Assembly: GCF_052060035.1 (NCBI RefSeq)
Contig: NZ_JBPOEA010000012.1
Location: 1-64,000, forward strand
Reading direction: 5' to 3'
DNA length: 64,000 bases
Source of the DNA: Fodinibius sp052060035
GTDB taxonomy: Bacteria > Bacteroidota > Rhodothermia > Balneolales > Balneolaceae
Shown: positions 27,578 to 37,146 of the stretch, one piece after another
Layout: each line of letters begins with the position of its first letter
Numbering within the stretch: position 1 is the stretch's first letter
The notes under the pieces: generated by a model
Databases searched by the model: none
What the model was told of the DNA's origin: nothing
Seen by the model: the letters and a program-made list of their open reading frames with translations, nothing else
Made by a program: the position numbers and the translations under genes

Positions 27578-28750
27578 ATGGAATCAACTACTTTAGAAAA
27601 AGATACAGCTACCGACCTAAGTGAGGATTTTCCACTGTTCGATAAGCTGCAAAACTATAAGCATGAACAGATTGTAGTCTGCTCGGAACCAACGATGGGA
27701 CTTAAAGCCATCATTGCCGTTCACGACACGACTTTGGGTCCGGCGTTAGGCGGTGTACGAATGTGGCCCTATAATAATGAGCAGGAAGCTATTCGTGATG
27801 TCCTCCGTCTTTCTCGTGGGATGACCTATAAAGCAGCTATTTCCGGTCTTAATCTCGGTGGTGGTAAAGCTGTCATCATTGGCGACCCCCGCAAAGAAAA
27901 AAGCGAAGCTCTCTTTCGTGCTTTTGGTCGGTATGTTGACAGTCTCGGTGGGCGTTATATTACTGCTGAAGACGTGGGAACGGACGTTCAAGCAATGGAA
28001 TGGATTCGTATGGAGACCAAATATGTAACCGGTTTACCAAAAGCCATTGGTGGTAGCGGCGACCCCTCTCCCGTGACGGCATACGGCGTGTACCAGGGCA
28101 TGAAAGCATGTGCCAAAAAAGCGTACGGATCTGACTCGCTTGAAGGAAAACGCATTTCCATCCAGGGGGCTGGACACGTCAGCTCATACCTTGCCGAATT
28201 TCTGGAAAAAGAAGGGGCTGAATTATTTATCTGTGATATTTATGAGGATAAAGTAAATGCTCTTGCCGAAAAGGTGGGTGCCGAAGTAGTCGATCCCGAC
28301 GAGATTTACGGACTGGATGTCGATATTTTTAGTCCTTGTGCCCTCGGCGGTATTATCAACGATGACACCATGGACCAGTTCAACTGCGATATTATTGCCG
28401 GTGCGGCAAATAACGTACTTGATGAGGAAGAAAAACACGGTCAAATGCTATTAGATAGCGGCATTATTTATGCACCGGATTATGTTATTAATGCCGGAGG
28501 CCTGATCAATGTTGCCAGTGAGCTGGAAGGCTATAATGAGGAACGAGCACACGGCCAAGCAGAAAAAATTTATGATACCATACTTGATATCCTGAATTAT
28601 TCTGAAGAAAATGATACCCCAACCTTTACCGCCTCTAATATTCTTGCAGAACAGCGCATGAGCAACGTCGGTAAAATTCATAATATTTATACGTCTCAAA
28701 GTAACTTTACCGGCCATATCGGTGATCTTTACAAACATGCAAATCTGTAG
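27578..28750 (+). CDS. Leucine (branched-chain amino acid) dehydrogenase
   Basis: NAD-dependent oxidative deamination of Leu/Val/Ile, linking to 2-oxo acids and branched-chain fatty acid precursors. The 390 residues contain GPALGGVRMWPY, GMTYKAAISGLNLGGGK (substrate and catalytic lysines K85 and K97), ITAEDVGT and the Rossmann glycine motif IQGAGHV. The LNLGGGK block is typical of Leu/Phe/Val rather than Glu dehydrogenases. ATG at 27578 is chosen because earlier in-frame residues do not look like the family. A clear terminator follows the stop. Confidence 0.93.
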   Translation: MESTTLEKDTATDLSEDFPLFDKLQNYKHEQIVVCSEPTMGLKAIIAVHDTTLGPALGGVRMWPYNNEQEAIRDVLRLSRGMTYKAAISGLNLGGGKAVIIGDPRKEKSEALFRAFGRYVDSLGGRYITAEDVGTDVQAMEWIRMETKYVTGLPKAIGGSGDPSPVTAYGVYQGMKACAKKAYGSDSLEGKRISIQGAGHVSSYLAEFLEKEGAELFICDIYEDKVNALAEKVGAEVVDPDEIYGLDVDIFSPCALGGIINDDTMDQFNCDIIAGAANNVLDEEEKHGQMLLDSGIIYAPDYVINAGGLINVASELEGYNEERAHGQAEKIYDTILDILNYSEENDTPTFTASNILAEQRMSNVGKIHNIYTSQSNFTGHIGDLYKHANL

Positions 28751-28775
28751 AAGCAGTCCTTAAAACATTATATTT

Positions 28776-28808
28776 AAGGCGACCTAAATTTTTGGGTCGC
28801 CTTTTTTG
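28776..28808 (+). terminator. Rho-independent terminator after leucine dehydrogenase
   Basis: AAGGCGACC and GGTCGCCTT form a GC-rich stem of 9-10 bp closed by a short AT loop and followed by TTTTT, 25 bases after the dehydrogenase stop and upstream of hslO. Confidence 0.9.
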
Positions 28809-28844
28809 TTGTTCCCTTGATAAAACAGATAAAATTAGACGGTT

Positions 28845-29747
28845 ATGATTTCAAAAGAAGATTTTATACAGAAAGATCGCCTCATTAAAGGCATAGCAAA
28901 AGATAAAAACCTCAAAATTTCGGTTGTTAAAACAACCGATGTGGTTAAAGCCGCCCGTAAAAAACATGGCTTATCTTTGTTAAATACCATTTTACTCGGG
29001 CGCGCCCTTACGGGCACTATGCTAATGGCATCAGAGCTGAAAGGCGAAGAGCGTATTAAGTTACGTATTGAGGGGCAGGGCCCAGTTAAACTACTTGTTG
29101 CCGAAGCAAACCGCGTGGGCGAAGTTCGGGGTTATGTTCAAAATCCCCAAGCAGAAATTAATTACAACAATGATACCAACATTGGAGATGGATTAGGGGT
29201 AGGCGTTTTAACTGTTAGCAAAACTCTGTATAACGAAGCCGAACCCCGTAACAGTAGCATTGAGCTCATCAACGGGAATATCACAGATGACCTGGCTTAC
29301 TACATGGTACAATCTGAACAAATACCCTCAGCCATTTTACTTGATGTAGGCATTGACGAAAATGGCAATGTCACAGAAGCGGGAGGTCTGATGATACAAC
29401 GCTTGCCGGATGCCCCTGAGGGAGCTATTGATCAGCTACAGCAAAAAATGCTGCAATTCGATTCAATCAGCCAAATGCTTTCCAATGATCTCTATATTGA
29501 TGATATCATGGAAAAAGCAATGGATCCCATCAACGTAAAAGAACTTGATCGCCAGCCGGTCGACTTTTTCTGTCGCTGTACCCGCAAACGCTTTAAAGAT
29601 GCCCTGGCAATGCTCGGCTACGACGACCTGAAGGAGATTAGTGATGAGGGGCAAGAGCTTGTTTGTCATTTTTGCAATGAACACTATCATATTAGCAAAG
29701 AAGAGATTGAAGAATTACTGATGGAGACAAAAGCAAAAATGAATTAA
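28845..29747 (+). CDS. hslO: Redox-regulated chaperone Hsp33
   Basis: Cytoplasmic holdase activated by oxidative unfolding. The 300 residues include the N-terminal substrate domain (GRALTGTMLMASELKGEERI) and the C-terminal redox switch. The four zinc cysteines are Cys243 and Cys245 (FCRC) and Cys274 and Cys277 (CHFC), in the standard CxC...CxxC order. Full length. It starts 37 bases after the upstream terminator and is followed by a type II NADH dehydrogenase gene on the same strand. Confidence 0.96.
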   Translation: MISKEDFIQKDRLIKGIAKDKNLKISVVKTTDVVKAARKKHGLSLLNTILLGRALTGTMLMASELKGEERIKLRIEGQGPVKLLVAEANRVGEVRGYVQNPQAEINYNNDTNIGDGLGVGVLTVSKTLYNEAEPRNSSIELINGNITDDLAYYMVQSEQIPSAILLDVGIDENGNVTEAGGLMIQRLPDAPEGAIDQLQQKMLQFDSISQMLSNDLYIDDIMEKAMDPINVKELDRQPVDFFCRCTRKRFKDALAMLGYDDLKEISDEGQELVCHFCNEHYHISKEEIEELLMETKAKMN

Positions 29748-29834
29748 CAATGAGTTAAAAGCTGCGGGTTCTAAAGTTTCAGTTTTTTGCTCCCCAAGCT
29801 GTAAACTTCAACTTTTAATATTCAATCAGCACTT

Positions 29835-31100
29835 ATGGGGCACAAACATGTTGTAATAGTCGGGGGTGGATTTGGGGGCATTTCTGCCGCAAAGCGGCTA
29901 AGAAAAGCTGACGTCGATATTACGATTATCGACAAGAATAACCACCACCTTTTCCAACCGCTACTTTACCAGGTTGCCACGGCCGCTCTTTCACCCGGTG
30001 ATATTGCCGTTCCTATTCGAGCTATAATGGGACAACGCAAGGGATTAAAAGTGCTACTTGGCGAAGTTGTTAACATCAATAAGCAAGAGAACTACGTTGA
30101 ACTTAAAAGTGGTAAAAAAATCAGTTTCGATTACTTAATACTAGCGCCAGGGGCTCAGTATAACTATTTCGGAAACGAAGATTGGAAACAGCATGCTCCC
30201 GGACTTAAATCGGTAGGCGATGCCCTGCAAGTTCGGGAACGCATCCTACTCTCCCTTGAAAAGGCCGAACAGCTGGAGGATCCCAAACTGCGGGAACCCT
30301 ACCTCACTTTTGTGGTTATCGGTGGTGGTCCAACCGGCGTTGAGATGGCCGGGGCTATCGCTGAAATCGTTAAACGTAATATGATGCGTGACTATAACAC
30401 CTTTAGCAAAAATGAAACGCGCATATTTCTGGTTGAGGCTACTTCTAAAATTCTTAATGGATATCCTGACTCTCTTTCCGAAAAAGCTCGTAAAACACTT
30501 GAAGAGATGGGGGTACGGGTATTATTAAACACCCCTGTTACTGATATCAATCATCAAAAAGTTTCGTTTTCGAAAGGCACCATTGAAACGCCAAATATCA
30601 TCTGGGCAGCGGGTATTGCGGCATCACCGCTGCTGAAATCCCTCGAAACCAAACAGGATCGTACTGGAAAGGTATTCGTTAATGATGACCTCTCGATTCC
30701 TAACCATGAAAATATTTTCGTGATTGGGGATGCAGCACATAAAGTGGATAAGAATGGCAATCCGTTGCCGGCCTTAGCTCCTGTTGCTATCCAACAAGGG
30801 AAATTTCTGGGCAACTTGATACAGGATGAAGGTAACGGAAAAGAACGTGATAGCTTCACTTTTGTCGATAAAGGTACGATGGCTACTATAGGACGTGCCA
30901 AAGCAGTTGCTGATATTCGTGGTTTTAAATTCAGCGGTTTTTTCGCATGGATTATTTGGTCGGTAGTTCACATCTTCTTTTTAATTGGATTCCGGAACCG
31001 TTTCCGGGTTTTTATTGAGTGGATGTGGCATTACTTTACATTCAAGCGTGGTGTGCGACTTATTACCGATCGATTCAGCACAGAAGAGGATAAAACATAA
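29835..31100 (+). CDS. ndh: Type II NADH dehydrogenase (NDH-2)
   Basis: Membrane-associated FAD enzyme passing electrons from NADH to quinone without proton pumping. The 421 residues have the FAD dinucleotide motif VGGGFGGISAAKRL at the N-terminus, the NADH motif VIGGGPTGVEMAGAI near 160, and FVIGDAA near 295. The C-terminal hydrophobic segment FFAWIIWSVVHIFFLIGF is the membrane-binding part seen in bacterial NDH-2. The FQPLLYQVATAALSP stretch near 40-55 is typical. The start is ATG at 29835. Confidence 0.93.
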   Translation: MGHKHVVIVGGGFGGISAAKRLRKADVDITIIDKNNHHLFQPLLYQVATAALSPGDIAVPIRAIMGQRKGLKVLLGEVVNINKQENYVELKSGKKISFDYLILAPGAQYNYFGNEDWKQHAPGLKSVGDALQVRERILLSLEKAEQLEDPKLREPYLTFVVIGGGPTGVEMAGAIAEIVKRNMMRDYNTFSKNETRIFLVEATSKILNGYPDSLSEKARKTLEEMGVRVLLNTPVTDINHQKVSFSKGTIETPNIIWAAGIAASPLLKSLETKQDRTGKVFVNDDLSIPNHENIFVIGDAAHKVDKNGNPLPALAPVAIQQGKFLGNLIQDEGNGKERDSFTFVDKGTMATIGRAKAVADIRGFKFSGFFAWIIWSVVHIFFLIGFRNRFRVFIEWMWHYFTFKRGVRLITDRFSTEEDKT

Positions 31101-31150
31101 TCCACATCCATAAACTAAACTGAACTTGCTCTTTTTTTTAACACCCTGAT

Positions 31151-32293
31151 ATGTCAATCCGCAAACTTTTTCTCTACCTATTCATTATCACTTTTATTCC
31201 AGTTACCATACTGGCTCAGGACAAAAATATCCGCAATTATGGTATTGAAATCGGTGTATTGGATCCCGGTGAATATAATGCCATTACGGATGTAGCAGGT
31301 ATTCAGGTGGGCCACCAAACAATAATCGAAAGTGATAATATTCGAACTGGAGTAACCGCTATTCTTCCTCACAGTGGCAACATCTTCCAGCAAAAAGTGC
31401 CCGCTGCCGTTTATGTTGGAAACGGCTTTGGCAAGCTGGCCGGCTCCACCCAGATTGAGGAGCTTGGAAACTTGGAAACACCTATCATCCTCACCAATAC
31501 TCTTAGCGTGCCAACTGCCGCCGACGCACTTATTGATTATACCTTCGGCTTTTCAAAAAACGACAAAGTCCGTTCCGTAAACCCTGTCGTGGGTGAAACA
31601 AACGACGGATACCTGAACGATATCCGCGGTCGTCATGTAGATAAAAATCATATCCTAAAAGCAATAGATAGTGTACAAGCAGGTTCTGTTCCACAAGGAA
31701 ATGTTGGAGCCGGAACCGGAACCATTGCTTTTGGATTTAAAGGTGGAATTGGCACTTCCTCCAGAAAACTGCCAGCAAATTTGGGCGGCTATACGCTGGG
31801 CGTTTTAGTGCAAAGTAATTTTGGGGGCGTATTGCAAATTGCCGGCGTTCCAGTGGGTAAAGAGCTCGACAAGTACTATTTAAGTGATGAACTAAATGAA
31901 TCGGCGGATGGCTCTTGCATGATTGTGGTAGCGACCGACGCTCCGCTTAATTCTCGCAACCTTAAACGCTTGGCCAAACGAGCAATGCTGGGACTGGCAA
32001 AAACCGGCGGCATCGCTTCTAACGGAAGTGGCGATTATGTGATTGCCTTCTCTACAGCCAAATCTGTACGTATCCCCTATCGTTCTGATCACCCCCTTCA
32101 AAAACAAAATGTATTGCGAAATAATGTTATGTCTCCACTATTTATGGCCGTTAACGAAGCTACTGAGGAGGCAATTATCAACTCTCTTTTTCATGCCGAA
32201 ACGATGACGGGAAGGAATGGGAATACGGTTGAAGCGCTAGCCATCGATTCAGTACTTCAGATTATGGAAAAATATGGGAGACTGAACAAATGA
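31151..32293 (+). CDS. P1 (DmpA/BapA-type) self-processing aminopeptidase, exported
   Basis: N-terminal nucleophile peptidase family that autocleaves into alpha and beta chains and releases N-terminal D-amino acids or beta-peptides. The 380 residues begin with a signal peptide (LFLYLFIITFIPVTILAQ), then ITDVAGIQVGHQT. GAGTGTIAFGFKGGIGTSSR lies near 195 and the SNGSGDYVIAFS segment near 300 holds the presumed nucleophile Ser. Export suggests periplasmic peptide processing. It follows ndh by 50 bases on the same strand. Confidence 0.9.
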   Translation: MSIRKLFLYLFIITFIPVTILAQDKNIRNYGIEIGVLDPGEYNAITDVAGIQVGHQTIIESDNIRTGVTAILPHSGNIFQQKVPAAVYVGNGFGKLAGSTQIEELGNLETPIILTNTLSVPTAADALIDYTFGFSKNDKVRSVNPVVGETNDGYLNDIRGRHVDKNHILKAIDSVQAGSVPQGNVGAGTGTIAFGFKGGIGTSSRKLPANLGGYTLGVLVQSNFGGVLQIAGVPVGKELDKYYLSDELNESADGSCMIVVATDAPLNSRNLKRLAKRAMLGLAKTGGIASNGSGDYVIAFSTAKSVRIPYRSDHPLQKQNVLRNNVMSPLFMAVNEATEEAIINSLFHAETMTGRNGNTVEALAIDSVLQIMEKYGRLNK

Positions 32294-32356
32294 AAGGAAT
32301 AGCCCTATTTAAGGCATTACCAACCTTTGGAAGTTTCGATGATGCCAAATACGAAA

Positions 32357-32815
32357 CTATGTAGCAAATGAACTTCCGCAGCCGCAAGTCTCACTGGCAT
32401 TAGGATTATCAAAGGTAAAGCCACGAGCATCAAGCCCATCCGGATAATCTACAGAAATACCTTTCAGATACATCATGTGCTTGGGATCAACTATGATCTT
32501 AATTCCCTGGCTGATAATAATCTCATCTTCTTCAGATTCAAAATCAAAGCCAAGCTTATAGCTTAATCCCGAACAACCGCCGCCCTCAACAGCAACACGC
32601 AAACAGAGGTCGTCATCAAGGTCTTCATCCTTTCGGATATGGCGAACCTGGTCGGCAGCCCGTTCAGTAAGTTGCACAGCCGGGCCGCTGAATTCCACAT
32701 CAGCAGACTCCTGCATCTCTTCCAATGGAGACGTACCATTCTGTTCGGTACTCTCATCTTCATCAACAAGATCAGCGATGACACTATCCAGATTGTCTTC
32801 GGGTTCAGCAGGCAT
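32357..32815 (-). CDS. IscA/ErpA-type iron-sulfur carrier with acidic N-terminal extension
   Basis: A-type carrier for Fe-S cluster assembly. The HesB domain spans about 47-152 with the three cluster cysteines Cys81 (GGGCSG), Cys144 and Cys146 (ETCGCGSS). An unusual 45-residue acidic tail precedes it (PEDNLDSVIADLVDEDEST). Typical ErpA/IscA proteins are about 105-120 residues. The tail may mediate partner binding or be disordered. It lies 17 bases downstream of the AlbA_2 gene on the same strand, so co-transcription is likely. No other suf/isc gene is in the window. Confidence 0.9.
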   Translation of the reverse strand: MPAEPEDNLDSVIADLVDEDESTEQNGTSPLEEMQESADVEFSGPAVQLTERAADQVRHIRKDEDLDDDLCLRVAVEGGGCSGLSYKLGFDFESEEDEIIISQGIKIIVDPKHMMYLKGISVDYPDGLDARGFTFDNPNASETCGCGSSFAT

Positions 32816-32832
32816 TACAGTAGTTCTTAAAA

Positions 32833-33516
32833 TTAACGTTCATTTTCTTGTGTATACGTAAAATAATCAGTGTTATCCTTCCGGGTTAAATTCAGGATAT
32901 CGGCCGCAACCAAATTTACCAAGATTGCAGACGCCTTTTTACGAGGTATATCTACAATCTGTGCAAATTTTTTAACGGTTATTTCACCATATTCATTCAA
33001 ATAGCGAAATAATTTTTGTTCATCCGGTCCATATTCAAACGTAACTCCTTCATCCGAATTACGTTTCTTAATAATTTCAATAAGTTCTTTGCTCGCTACC
33101 TTGTTTTGATCTTTCTCGCGCATAAAAACGACCTGTTCATTGTCGTCTTTTACAAACACCGGCTTATTGATCACTTCGGGCACTTTTATCACCAGAAGAT
33201 CGCGGTCGCCAAAGTGTACGATCTCAATTTTAATATCCACCGCAGGCTCACAGAGCTTTTTAGCTGCTTTATCAAGCAAAAACTCTTCTTCCTGATATCC
33301 CATCACGCCCACCAGTGACTTATCATCATCTACTCCAATAAGCAGTGTTCCTCCTTTGGTATTGGCAAAAGCAGCAATTTCGCGGGCAATTTTATAAGCT
33401 GATGGGATGGTGCGCTTAAATTCCAGATATAACCCTTCGCCGGTCTGAGCCAGATTCTTCACATCAAGGTAATCCATCTCAGAAAGTGAGGCCGTACTGT
33501 GATTTTGAGAATACAT
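32833..33516 (-). CDS. AlbA_2 (Schlafen-like) ATP-binding domain protein with winged helix
   Basis: 227 residues. An AlbA_2/Schlafen domain covers about 20-135: GEGLYLEFKRTIPSA, then EIAAFANTKGGTLLIGVDDD, the nucleotide-binding hallmark, and LVIKVPEV. A C-terminal winged helix (YGEITVKKFAQIVDIPRKKASAIL) suggests DNA binding and transcription control. ATG at 33516 is chosen over GTG at 33522. Its operon partner is the IscA-type carrier downstream. It could regulate genes in response to nucleotides; no target is evident. Confidence 0.82.
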   Translation of the reverse strand: MYSQNHSTASLSEMDYLDVKNLAQTGEGLYLEFKRTIPSAYKIAREIAAFANTKGGTLLIGVDDDKSLVGVMGYQEEEFLLDKAAKKLCEPAVDIKIEIVHFGDRDLLVIKVPEVINKPVFVKDDNEQVVFMREKDQNKVASKELIEIIKKRNSDEGVTFEYGPDEQKLFRYLNEYGEITVKKFAQIVDIPRKKASAILVNLVAADILNLTRKDNTDYFTYTQENER

Positions 33517-33602
33517 AGCCACTCAATCTTTTTTAGTACAAACGAAGATAATAACAAAATATTAAGCTTAAATGAACTTTTGTCCTGCTTACCCTCCCAC
33601 TT

Positions 33603-34613
33603 TTAAATCACAATCTCTTCTTTTGGGTTCCGGGTCATCAAATCGTACAGCATATCTTTAGGATCTTCCTGCTCAAAAAGTACGCGATATACTGCCCCGG
33701 TAATCGGCATTTCAACACCTAACTTATTACTCCAGTCAAGTACAGAGCGTGTTGTTTTGACGCCTTCAGCCACCATATTCATATGAGACACAATATCATC
33801 CAGGCTTTTGCCCTGACCAATATTATAACCTACAAAACGGTTTCGACTGTGCTCACTGGTACAGGTTACAATCAAATCACCCATGCCTGCCAAACCTGAG
33901 AAGGTATCTTGCGATGCCCCCAACTGCATACCCAGACGTTTCATCTCGTGTAATCCTCGTGTCATCAACGCTGCTTTGGCATTGTCACCAAGTTCAGCTC
34001 CGTCAACAATTCCGGCAGCAATAGCCATGATATTTTTTACAGCTCCACCGATCTCAACGCCAATAATATCATAGTTGAGATACACCCGGAACATAGGGGT
34101 CAAAAAAGTTTCCTGAATAATCTGCGTCGTACGCTTAGAATTGGCACTGGCCACCACCGTTGTAGGCTTAAACTTGCTGACCTCCTCGGCATGACTCGGC
34201 CCCGACAATACCCCAATATGATCATCAACAATAGTACCTTCCAGCACTTCACTCAACACTTGAGACATCGTCATAAAGGTATCATTTTCGATCCCCTTGG
34301 CAACACTCACAACCATTTCATCACCGTTAAGATGTGATTTTATATTCGAAGCCACCTCACGCATAGCATGTGATGGTGTTGCAAATACCACCATCTCGGG
34401 TTCATCGAAACATTCTTCGGGATCGGTTGAACATACCACGGAATCCGGCAGAGTTACATCAGAGATATAGGAGGGGTTGCGATGTCTTTTATTAATGCCA
34501 TAGGCCACTTCCTTCTCCCGTGCCCAGAGCTGTACCTTGTTACCGGCACGTGCTAAAACAATTGACAACGCCGTTCCAAAACTACCGGCGCCAATAATAG
34601 TTATTTTCTTCAC
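33603..34613 (-). CDS. gpsA: NAD(P)H-dependent glycerol-3-phosphate dehydrogenase
   Basis: Makes sn-glycerol 3-phosphate from dihydroxyacetone phosphate for phospholipid synthesis. The 336 residues have the Rossmann motif IIGAGSFGTAL at the N-terminus, SVAKGIE and SGPSHAEEV, the catalytic Lys region GGAVKNIMAIAAGI, and GLAGMGDLIVTCTS. The start is GTG at 34613. plsY lies upstream on the same strand with only five bases between, so the product of GpsA feeds the enzyme encoded beside it. Confidence 0.96.
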   Translation of the reverse strand: MKKITIIGAGSFGTALSIVLARAGNKVQLWAREKEVAYGINKRHRNPSYISDVTLPDSVVCSTDPEECFDEPEMVVFATPSHAMREVASNIKSHLNGDEMVVSVAKGIENDTFMTMSQVLSEVLEGTIVDDHIGVLSGPSHAEEVSKFKPTTVVASANSKRTTQIIQETFLTPMFRVYLNYDIIGVEIGGAVKNIMAIAAGIVDGAELGDNAKAALMTRGLHEMKRLGMQLGASQDTFSGLAGMGDLIVTCTSEHSRNRFVGYNIGQGKSLDDIVSHMNMVAEGVKTTRSVLDWSNKLGVEMPITGAVYRVLFEQEDPKDMLYDLMTRNPKEEIVI

Positions 34614-34618
34614 AATGG

Positions 34619-35323
34619 TTAACTACCGGATTGCGATTTCTCTTCTTTGTTAAGCCATCCTACGGCCGGACTAAAAGAGCTAACTTTGTTTTCCGTACCG
34701 TCTATCAGGCGTTTAATATTTTCTTTATGCTTCACAATAATCGCCAACCCAATAATGCCGGCAAAAATGAGAATACTTCCATCAATATCCCAGCCATAAG
34801 CGTACCGAAGAGCCACAAGTACCAAGGGATATACAAATGCAGAAATCAATGACGCTAACGATACAAATCGACTTTTGAGCAACACAATCACGAAAACAAC
34901 AGTTGCAATCCCTACTGATACCGGCTCGATACCGCAGAGCATGCCGGCAGCTGTAGCCATGCCCTTTCCACCATCAAAATTAGCATATAACGGAAACATG
35001 TGTCCCACTACCGCCGCAATACCGCAAGTAATACTCAAGAAAGAACCCAGGCTCCAGAACTCAAATAATGTAACCGGTCCCGCAGCAATATGATAGGCTA
35101 ACTGGCTAATCCACAACGAACTGGCAAAGCCTTTAAAAAAATCGATAGCCAACACAGCAACACCCGGCCGCCATCCCAAAAGACGAAACGTATTAGTCGC
35201 CCCAGCATTTCCACTGCCGTAATTACGAATGTCAACCCCCTTAACAATTTTTCCAACCCATATCGATGAGGGAATGGATCCCACCAGATAACTCAATAAT
35301 AAAACAACTCCAAGTGCAATCAT
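34619..35323 (-). CDS. plsY: Glycerol-3-phosphate acyltransferase PlsY
   Basis: Inner-membrane enzyme transferring an acyl group from acyl-phosphate to glycerol 3-phosphate, the first step of phospholipid synthesis. The 234 residues have about six membrane helices and the three family motifs: GSIPSSIWVGKI, the glycine-rich GSGNAGATN loop, and HMFPLYANFDGGKGMATAAG. It is slightly longer than average because of a polar C-terminal tail. It is immediately upstream of gpsA. Confidence 0.96.
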   Translation of the reverse strand: MIALGVVLLLSYLVGSIPSSIWVGKIVKGVDIRNYGSGNAGATNTFRLLGWRPGVAVLAIDFFKGFASSLWISQLAYHIAAGPVTLFEFWSLGSFLSITCGIAAVVGHMFPLYANFDGGKGMATAAGMLCGIEPVSVGIATVVFVIVLLKSRFVSLASLISAFVYPLVLVALRYAYGWDIDGSILIFAGIIGLAIIVKHKENIKRLIDGTENKVSSFSPAVGWLNKEEKSQSGS

Positions 35324-35415
35324 ATTTTTTGATTAAGTGAGAAATGCTAATCCGATTAAATATAAAAGATCAAAAGGAAATATCGAGGTCAATCCTCAAA
35401 TGGTCCCCAGAAAAC

Positions 35416-36294
35416 TTACACGTGCTTCTCGGCGTGATAGGAAGAACGGACCAGCGGGCCACTTTCAACATGCTCAATACCTAATTCTTCTCCAATCTCT
35501 TTATATTCCGCAAATTGGTCGGGGTGCACCCACTCCTCAACCGGCTGATGCATCTTTGTAGGCTGCATATATTGTCCAATGGTAAGCACATCTACCTCGT
35601 GATCCACGCAATCTTTCATCAGCTCAATAACCTGCTCACGCTTTTCACCAAAGCCCACCATTATACCCGTCTTGGTTCGCAGTCCCTGATCTTTACAGCG
35701 CTGTAATAATTCAAGCGAACGTTCATACTTAGCCTGTGGGCGAATAGTACGATAGAGATCGGGCACCGTTTCCAGGTTGTGACTCAATACATCAGGCGGA
35801 GTATCAATCACAATTTGCAGGGCTTCCCAAACACCTCGAAAATCGGGGATAAGAGACTCAATAGTTACCCCGTCAATCGCTTCGCGAAGCTGTTTATGAC
35901 ACTCGGCAAAAATTGGCGCGCCGCCGTCTTCTCGCTCATCCCGATTCACCGATGTTAACACAACATGTTTCAGATCCATCTCTTTGGCTGCTTCAGTAAC
36001 ACGCCGCGGCTCATCCCAATCCAACCCCTGTACCGGCCGACCCGTTTTAACCGCGCAAAATGAGCAGGATCGCGTACATACATCCCCCAGAATCATAAAG
36101 GTGGCCGTTCCGTTGCCCCAGCATTCTCCCATATTTGGGCAGCGAGCCTCAGAGCAAACGGTGTTAAGCGATTGGTCCCGCACGGTCTCCGAAACCTCTT
36201 TAAATTTTTCACCGGATGGTAGCTTTACACGTAGCCAATCCGGGCGACGCTGAGTGGTTTCGTTACGATCTACGACATTGAGTTCTTTAATCAT
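35416..36294 (-). CDS. lipA: Lipoyl synthase
   Basis: Radical SAM enzyme inserting two sulfurs into octanoyl groups on lipoyl domains. The 292 residues carry the auxiliary cluster cysteines Cys47, Cys52 and Cys58 (CSEARCPNMGEC), the radical SAM cluster Cys73, Cys77 and Cys80 (CTRSCSFC), and the C-terminal RSSY motif whose Ser ligates the auxiliary cluster. The start is ATG at 36294, 18 bases after lipB on the same strand. lpdA, which acts on lipoyl groups, lies about 6 kb away. Confidence 0.97.
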   Translation of the reverse strand: MIKELNVVDRNETTQRRPDWLRVKLPSGEKFKEVSETVRDQSLNTVCSEARCPNMGECWGNGTATFMILGDVCTRSCSFCAVKTGRPVQGLDWDEPRRVTEAAKEMDLKHVVLTSVNRDEREDGGAPIFAECHKQLREAIDGVTIESLIPDFRGVWEALQIVIDTPPDVLSHNLETVPDLYRTIRPQAKYERSLELLQRCKDQGLRTKTGIMVGFGEKREQVIELMKDCVDHEVDVLTIGQYMQPTKMHQPVEEWVHPDQFAEYKEIGEELGIEHVESGPLVRSSYHAEKHV

Positions 36295-36312
36295 GGAACT
36301 AAAATCAAAAAA

Positions 36313-37077
36313 TTATTGCGATGCTGCTTTTTTATCCGATTTCTTAAGATACGAAAATTGATCGTCCAGTTCAGGGAGGGAATCTACCTTTTTTATGGAT
36401 ACATCAAACACATCCTCAAATTGCGATTTCAGATGTTCTTTTACCTGTGATTCATCAACTTGGTGCCCCAATAATGCTTCAAGGCTTGTCACTTCTTTAT
36501 CTGTAATGCCACAAGGCACAATATGATCAAAATAACCGAGATCGGCGTTAACATTAAAGGCAAAACCATGCATCGTTACCCATCGGCTACAACGAATGCC
36601 CATAGCACATATTTTTTGGTCTCCCACCCACACGCCGGTTAATCCCTCGATGCGTCCGGCTTCAATACCATATTCGGCACAAGTTCGAATAATAACTTCT
36701 TCAAGATAGCGCAAATACTTGTGCATATCGGTAAAGTAGCGATCAAGATCTAAGATAGGATATCCCACTATTTGTCCCGGACCGTGGTAAGTGATGTCAC
36801 CGCCGCGATCAATTTCTATAAATTCGGCATCAATACTTGAGAGTTCAGCCATTCCTTTCAGCAAATGCTCCTTATCTCCACTTTTACCCAGCGTATACAC
36901 GTGGGGATGCTCTACAAAGAGAAGTACATCATTGCTTTCGTCACCCGGCTTGTAGAGTTTCTGCTTTTTTCGTCGGCTCAACTTTTCATCAACCAGGCGT
37001 TGCTGAATGGCTGTTTGCAAATCCCACACCGGACGGTAGGGAGCGTGACCCAAATCATAAAAACTCACCGTATTCAT
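36313..37077 (-). CDS. lipB: Octanoyl-[ACP]:protein octanoyltransferase
   Basis: Transfers octanoate from acyl carrier protein to lipoyl domains. The 254 residues show RGGDITYHGPGQIVGYPILDL, the WVTMHGFAFNVN segment containing the catalytic Lys-equivalent region, and active-site Cys in HIVPCGITDKEVTSLE. ATG at 37077 is preferred over a TTG six codons upstream. It is the first gene of the lipB-lipA pair. Confidence 0.96.
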   Translation of the reverse strand: MNTVSFYDLGHAPYRPVWDLQTAIQQRLVDEKLSRRKKQKLYKPGDESNDVLLFVEHPHVYTLGKSGDKEHLLKGMAELSSIDAEFIEIDRGGDITYHGPGQIVGYPILDLDRYFTDMHKYLRYLEEVIIRTCAEYGIEAGRIEGLTGVWVGDQKICAMGIRCSRWVTMHGFAFNVNADLGYFDHIVPCGITDKEVTSLEALLGHQVDESQVKEHLKSQFEDVFDVSIKKVDSLPELDDQFSYLKKSDKKAASQ

Positions 37078-37146
37078 AACCCAATGAAAATACAAAAGGT
37101 GAAGCGAAATAACTACTGCATGAACCTCTTACGCCCTGATGCAGCA

